Part shown: positions 60,537 to 64,000 of the stretch, in pieces | How positions within the stretch are numbered: the stretch's first letter is position 1 | Layout: each line of letters starts with the position of its first letter | Assembly (NCBI GenBank): GCA_944474755.1 | Contig: OX104112.1 | Coordinates: 60,667,640-60,731,639, forward strand | Direction: 5' to 3' | Length of the DNA: 64,000 nucleotides | From: Limnoperna fortunei | Lineage: Eukaryota; Mollusca; Bivalvia; Mytilida; Modiolidae | Translations under genes and position numbers: made by a program | Notes under the pieces: model-generated | Databases searched by the model: none | Seen by the model: the letters and a program-made list of their open reading frames with translations, nothing else | What the model was told of the DNA's origin: nothing

Positions 60537-60946
60537 TATTTCTCTAATTTTGACGTAATATTTCAACCGCTTGACCGGTGTGGAAAAAAATATTTCTCGT
60601 CACTAGTGAATAAGTTGTTTCTCAGCAGTTGATTGGTTAAAAATAATAACGTCACAATAAGAACTCATGACGTCATAAACAAAACACCTTCCATTTACCG
60701 CGTATTCAAGTCATGAACCTAAAATTGGGGTTGGGAGAATTTGTACTTCGTTTCGCAAATTTACTACTTTTTAAAATTGGAGAAAAAGAATCTTACATTA
60801 GTACTCATGGATTATCGGATTTCTCCAATCTCGATAGTTAAATTATGGAAATTTAAGTCCTCGCCAAGGCTCGGACTTAAAATTCCATAATTTAACTATC
60901 TCGATTGGAGAAATCCGATAATCCACTCGTACCAATGTAAGATCCT
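60537..60946 (+). repeat. Duplicated ~411 bp unit, copy 1, ending in a long hairpin
   Basis: Starts at TATATTTCTCTAATTTTGAC and ends where the same words begin again, so the copies abut without spacer. The last ~155 bp form an inverted repeat: arms about 60789-60865 and 60868-60944, imperfect, with almost no loop. The copies differ by scattered single bases and small indels. Confidence 0.85.
60668..60675. promoter_or_regulatory. CRE-type palindrome TGACGTCA (copy 1)
   Basis: Perfect 8 bp CREB/ATF palindrome in the first 411 bp unit, about 550 bp upstream of the ZNF236 ATG. A second CRE is in the duplicate at 61075-61082 and a third at 63913-63920. Function unproven. Confidence 0.35.
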
Positions 60947-61274
60947 ATATTTCTCTAATTTTGACGTATTATTACAACCGCTTGACCGGTGTGGAAAAAA
61001 TATTTCTCGTCACTAGTGAATTCGTTGTTCTCAGCAGTTGATTGGGTAAAAATTATAACGTCACAATAAGAACTTGACGTCATAAACAAAACACCTTCCA
61101 TTTACCGCGTATTCAAGTCATGAACCTAAAATTGGGGTTGGGAGAATTTGTACTTCGTTTCGCAAATTTACTACTTTTTAAAATTGGAGAAAAAGAATCT
61201 TACATTAGTACTCATGGATTATCGGATTTCTCCAATCTCGATAGTTACATTATGGAAATTTAAGTCCTCGCCAA
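60947..61274 (+). repeat. Duplicated unit, copy 2, left part (split by a LINE)
   Basis: Near-identical to copy 1 up to the centre of the palindrome, then interrupted by the LINE at about 61275. The right part resumes at 62978. Confidence 0.85.
61075..61082. promoter_or_regulatory. CRE-type palindrome TGACGTCA (copy 2)
   Basis: Same site as at 60668, kept in the second copy of the duplicated unit although neighbouring bases differ by a small deletion. Confidence 0.35.
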
Positions 61275-62516
61275 CTTTCAGATTATTTTGATACTATTTT
61301 TAACCCATATTTGTGTGCATTTAGGAAGGGACATGGATGTCAGACCACCTTGCTGAGGTTGATTGAAGATTGGCGTACTGCTCTGGACAATAATCAATAT
61401 GTTGCAGCAGTTCTCATGGATCTCTCTAAGGCATTTGACTGCCTTCCCCATGATATTTTGCTTGACAAATTGTCAGCATATGGCGTTTTACCAAATTCGG
61501 TCTCCCTCCTAAAATCATATTTAACAAACCGGAAACAGCAAATTAAACTGAACAGCATCCTCAGCAGCTGGGCTGACATCCATAAAGGAGTCCCACAAGG
61601 CTCAATACTTGGACCTCTATTGTTCAACGTGTTTATTAATGATATTTTTTCAGTTGTGAAATCTGGTACCTTGTACAATTATGCAGACGACAACACTTTG
61701 TCTTTTTGTAGCCCGAATTATGATAATTTAATAAGTGCCTTGCAAAGTGATTCAATAGAACTTATTAAATGGTTTAAGATAAACAAAATGCAGGCAAATC
61801 CTGATAAATTTCAATTTTTAGCAATTGGTAAAAAAACTTTTTCTAAATATCCCTGTATAGACATTCAAGGCTCGAATATCTCGTGTGAATCTACTGTAAA
61901 ATTACTAGGTATAGATATTGATTATCAGCTAAACTTTGATGTACATATTAGCAACATCTGCAGGAAGGCATCACAGCAATTAAATATTTTAAAGCGTTTG
62001 GGACATTGTTTGGATAGACTTAGTAAACTAACTATATTTCATACTTTTATCCTCAGTAATTTTAACTTTTGCCCTTTGGCTTGGCACTTCTGCACAGAGA
62101 AAAATTCTAAAAAAATTGAAAAAGTGCAGGAACGAGCACTCCGTTTTGTATATGATGACTACTCCAGCACATACGAAATGTTATTAGAAAAAGCCTTGAT
62201 GCCTTCCTTACATATAAGACGCCAACGAACTATGGCTCTGGAAACATATAAAATTGTAAATAAAATTGCACCTGTTTGTCTACAAAATCTCTTAAATGTT
62301 AAAGAATCTAAATATTCTTTCAGATATAACAATATTTTGGATGTACCACGAGTAAAAACATCAACTTATGGTAAGAAAAGTTTTAAATTTGCTGCAGCTG
62401 TAATGTGGAACAGCCTTCCAGACCATTTCAGGACTGAGGGCAGTTTTTATCAGTTTAAAAGCCTCATTCAGTCCTGGAATGGATCTGAATGTCACTGTTC
62501 TGCTTGCAAGTAATTG
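61275..62516 (+). pseudogene. Partial LINE reverse transcriptase
   Basis: The frame is open from the element's 5' truncation point, with no stop, to the TAA at 62514-62516. Counting from codon 61311: FRKGHGCQT at 4-12; motif A VLMDLSKAFDCLPHD with aspartates D37 and D43; KGVPQGSILGPLLF (motif B) at about 92-105; catalytic YADD at 124-127; then a thumb region and a C-terminal CHCSACK. The codon at 61311 is TTG, not ATG, so there is no proper start. Family members copy their RNA into DNA at a nicked genomic target. The clade call (CR1/L2/Jockey) is from general motif style only. Confidence 0.88.
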
Positions 62517-62529
62517 TTTTTTATCTTCT

Positions 62530-62687
62530 GCTTTAAACTGCTTAGTTATTTTTTAGTTGTCCTCAGTCTTAGCTTTAAACTGCTTAGTTATTTTTAGTTG
62601 TCTTCAGTTTTTAAAACTGCTTAGTTATTTTTAGTTGTCTTCAGTTTTTAAAACTGCTTAGTTATTTTTAGTTGCCTTCAGTTTTAG
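62530..62687 (+). repeat. Tandem ~40 bp repeats in the LINE 3' region
   Basis: About four copies of a unit with core AACTGCTTAGTTATTTTTAG, each followed by TTGTCNTCAGTTTT-type sequence. They lie between the stop codon and the pentamer tail. Confidence 0.85.
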
Positions 62688-62937
62688 GTGCTGTTATGCT
62701 ATGCTTCAACTGTATGTTGCTGTTGCTTAGGCTAGTGCTTTTGATCTTACTTTTTTTTTTTAACTGTATGTTGCTTTATGCATGTGCTAGTGCTTTTGAT
62801 GTTATTTATTTTATTGTACTGTCACTCATTTTAATTTGTATGCATGCATGTATGTTATGTTTGTCTGTATTCGGTAAAAAGCTCATCAGAGCATGTGTTG
62901 TACTGTTTTGTATGTGCCGAATTAAAATAAAGCTTTT

Positions 62938-62977
62938 GTATTGTATTGTATTGTATTGTATTGTATTGTATTGTATT
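62938..62977 (+). repeat. TTGTA pentamer tail of the LINE
   Basis: Eight uninterrupted TTGTA units directly after the polyadenylation-type hexamer, ending at the junction with the palindrome arm. Confidence 0.9.
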
Positions 62978-63032
62978 AACTATCTCGATTGGAGAAATCC
63001 GATAATCCACTCGTACCAATGTAAGATCCTAT
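62978..63032 (+). repeat. Duplicated unit, copy 2, right part
   Basis: Right arm of the palindrome, the same words as 60893-60947. About 25 bp at the centre present in copy 1 are missing, consistent with a target-site deletion at LINE insertion. Confidence 0.8.
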
Positions 63033-64000
63033 ATTTAACTAGTGGTCCGCGCATGCGACAGTATGTAATCATCAGTGCTGATGGTATACTGTATACCTCA
63101 AGAAGAAGAAGAAACCCAAAGCAAAATTACTTTCAAAATATCGTGCATTTATTGCTCTAACCAAATGACTTCTAAATAATCAAATATAGTGCGTTTCAAC
63201 GAAATTAATGTCCGTTAAACCGACACACTTTCATCGCCGAAATTCGGGTGTACTAGTATATTTCTCAATCGATCAGGTATGCAAGAGCTTGCAGAGAGTA
63301 TACTGATTTTTGCAAACACCTATTTCTTAGGTATAAATTTATAAACCAAGTTTACAAGAAAAAACGACTCCTCCGCACCTTTAATCTGTTTTCATAAGGA
63401 GAAATTATGGTATTTTACCTCATTTACATAATGGCCATATTGGTTTTGACGTTGCTTATTGCGTACATAAGGAAACGTATGCAAAAATGAAACTTTTCAA
63501 AAATGTGAACAATCGTTCGCCAAGTTCATTGATACATGGTTAAATACACATCAATAAATGTTTCGGCTGTTCAAAACAATTATTTTCAGCTCTGTAACAT
63601 TAGCAAACAAAGTTCCAACACCATTTGAAAATATGAAGCTTTACGTACTGTCAATATGTAGAAAAATTGATGAAAAACATCTTTTTCGCTGTTTTCATCA
63701 TCTAAATTTAGACATTTTTCAAAGTGAAAGTAGAAATACATGGTATGATCATGGTATGGAAACGGTACAACCGCCTTTGTATTTTTGTATGAGATAATCA
63801 ATTTTATAAAGAAAATCACCAAAAAAGTTCCTGAAAGAGTCAAAATACGATATTTTACAGTTTTATACCAACGTAAACGTCAGCGTCAAAACGGTGTATT
63901 CAAACGACGTCATGACGTCATTAATGAATGTAATGAAGTGAAAAAGAGTATTTTAGAACTAAAATCTAATAAAAGAGAAGGTCTAGATTTAATTCTCAAT
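63033..64000. other. Right-edge sequence, nothing identified
   Basis: Unique-looking sequence after the split duplicate. Overlapping 79- and 85-codon frames on both strands (63558-63843) lack motifs. A CRE at 63913 could hint at a promoter beyond the edge. Confidence 0.35.
63913..63920. promoter_or_regulatory. CRE-type palindrome TGACGTCA (copy 3)
   Basis: Perfect CRE palindrome outside the duplicated units, preceded by another ACGTCA half site. It could belong to a gene beyond the right edge. Confidence 0.25.

Larger units (their letters stand above)
61275..62977 (+). mobile_element. 5'-truncated non-LTR retrotransposon (CR1/L2/Jockey-type LINE)
   Basis: Begins inside a reverse-transcriptase reading frame and ends after an AATAAA (62926-62931) in eight TTGTA pentamers, a short-repeat tail as seen in CR1/L2 elements. 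No target-site duplication is visible; the insertion instead removes about 25 bp of the palindrome. The 3' untranslated part carries about four tandem ~40 bp units (62530-62687), then a pair of ~60 bp units. Endonuclease and the first part of the polymerase are absent, so it is not autonomous, but what remains is undamaged, suggesting recent arrival. Confidence 0.9.

Noticed and set aside
61394..61678. 94-codon - strand frame opposite the reverse transcriptase
   Set aside because: Shadow of the polymerase frame; no independent features.
61275..62977. Retrovirus or LTR element
   Set aside because: No LTRs, gag, integrase or envelope; the motif style and pentamer tail fit a non-LTR LINE.
62672..63160. 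162-codon open frame
   Set aside because: It lies in the LINE 3' region and pentamer tail and continues into the palindrome arm; low-complexity, no motif.
63558..63843. 79- and 85-codon frames on opposite strands
   Set aside because: Mutually overlapping, no motif, no splice or promoter support in view.

Overview
Eukaryotic nuclear DNA, clearly AT-rich, with long introns, GT-AG splice sites, SINEs, MITE-like elements and a non-LTR retrotransposon. The tRNA-derived SINEs (tails of the CAAATAAACAAACAAA kind), the tandem ~330 bp repeats and the hairpin-headed repeats look like those of bivalve molluscs. I place it in a bivalve, perhaps a mytilid; the phylum is fairly secure from the repeat style, the genus is a guess.

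Two protein-coding genes can be supported, lying tail to tail. (1) A teashirt-family (tsh/TSHZ) transcription factor on the + strand, whose large last coding exon is 25900-29000; its earlier exon(s) lie upstream, possibly including a tiny exon at 19636-19657. (2) A complete ZNF236 orthologue on the - strand, start codon at 60119 and stop at 37880. I resolved it into 24 coding exons whose phases all agree, giving a 1810-residue protein with 29 C2H2 fingers, close to the roughly 1845-residue, 30-finger human protein as I recall it. Both are nuclear zinc-finger proteins. In human, TSHZ1 and ZNF236 both lie on distal 18q, so this pair may be a remnant of ancient bilaterian linkage.

Region by region: 1-3080 is a patchwork of ~330 bp repeats with a SINE and an 851 bp mariner-like MITE inserted in it. 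3233-3882 is a 650 bp Mutator-like MITE with a 9 bp target duplication. 3.9-25.9 kb is a large non-coding stretch 5' of tsh with scattered SINEs, dispersed repeats, a 164 bp MITE (20280-20443) and a minisatellite (22.0-22.7 kb). 25.9-29.0 kb is the tsh exon. 29.0-37.9 kb is tsh 3'UTR and intergenic repeats. 37.9-60.1 kb is ZNF236 with repeats in most larger introns. 60.5-63.0 kb is a tandemly duplicated ~411 bp hairpin-bearing unit immediately upstream of ZNF236, the second copy split by a 5'-truncated CR1/L2/Jockey-type LINE. 63.0-64.0 kb holds nothing I can name.

The most notable points are the mirror-image order of finger blocks in ZNF236 (A B C C' B' A'), the tsh-ZNF236 linkage, a one-residue deletion that turns the first Teashirt finger into C-X1-C, and the LINE insertion in the loop of a duplicated palindrome beside the ZNF236 promoter.
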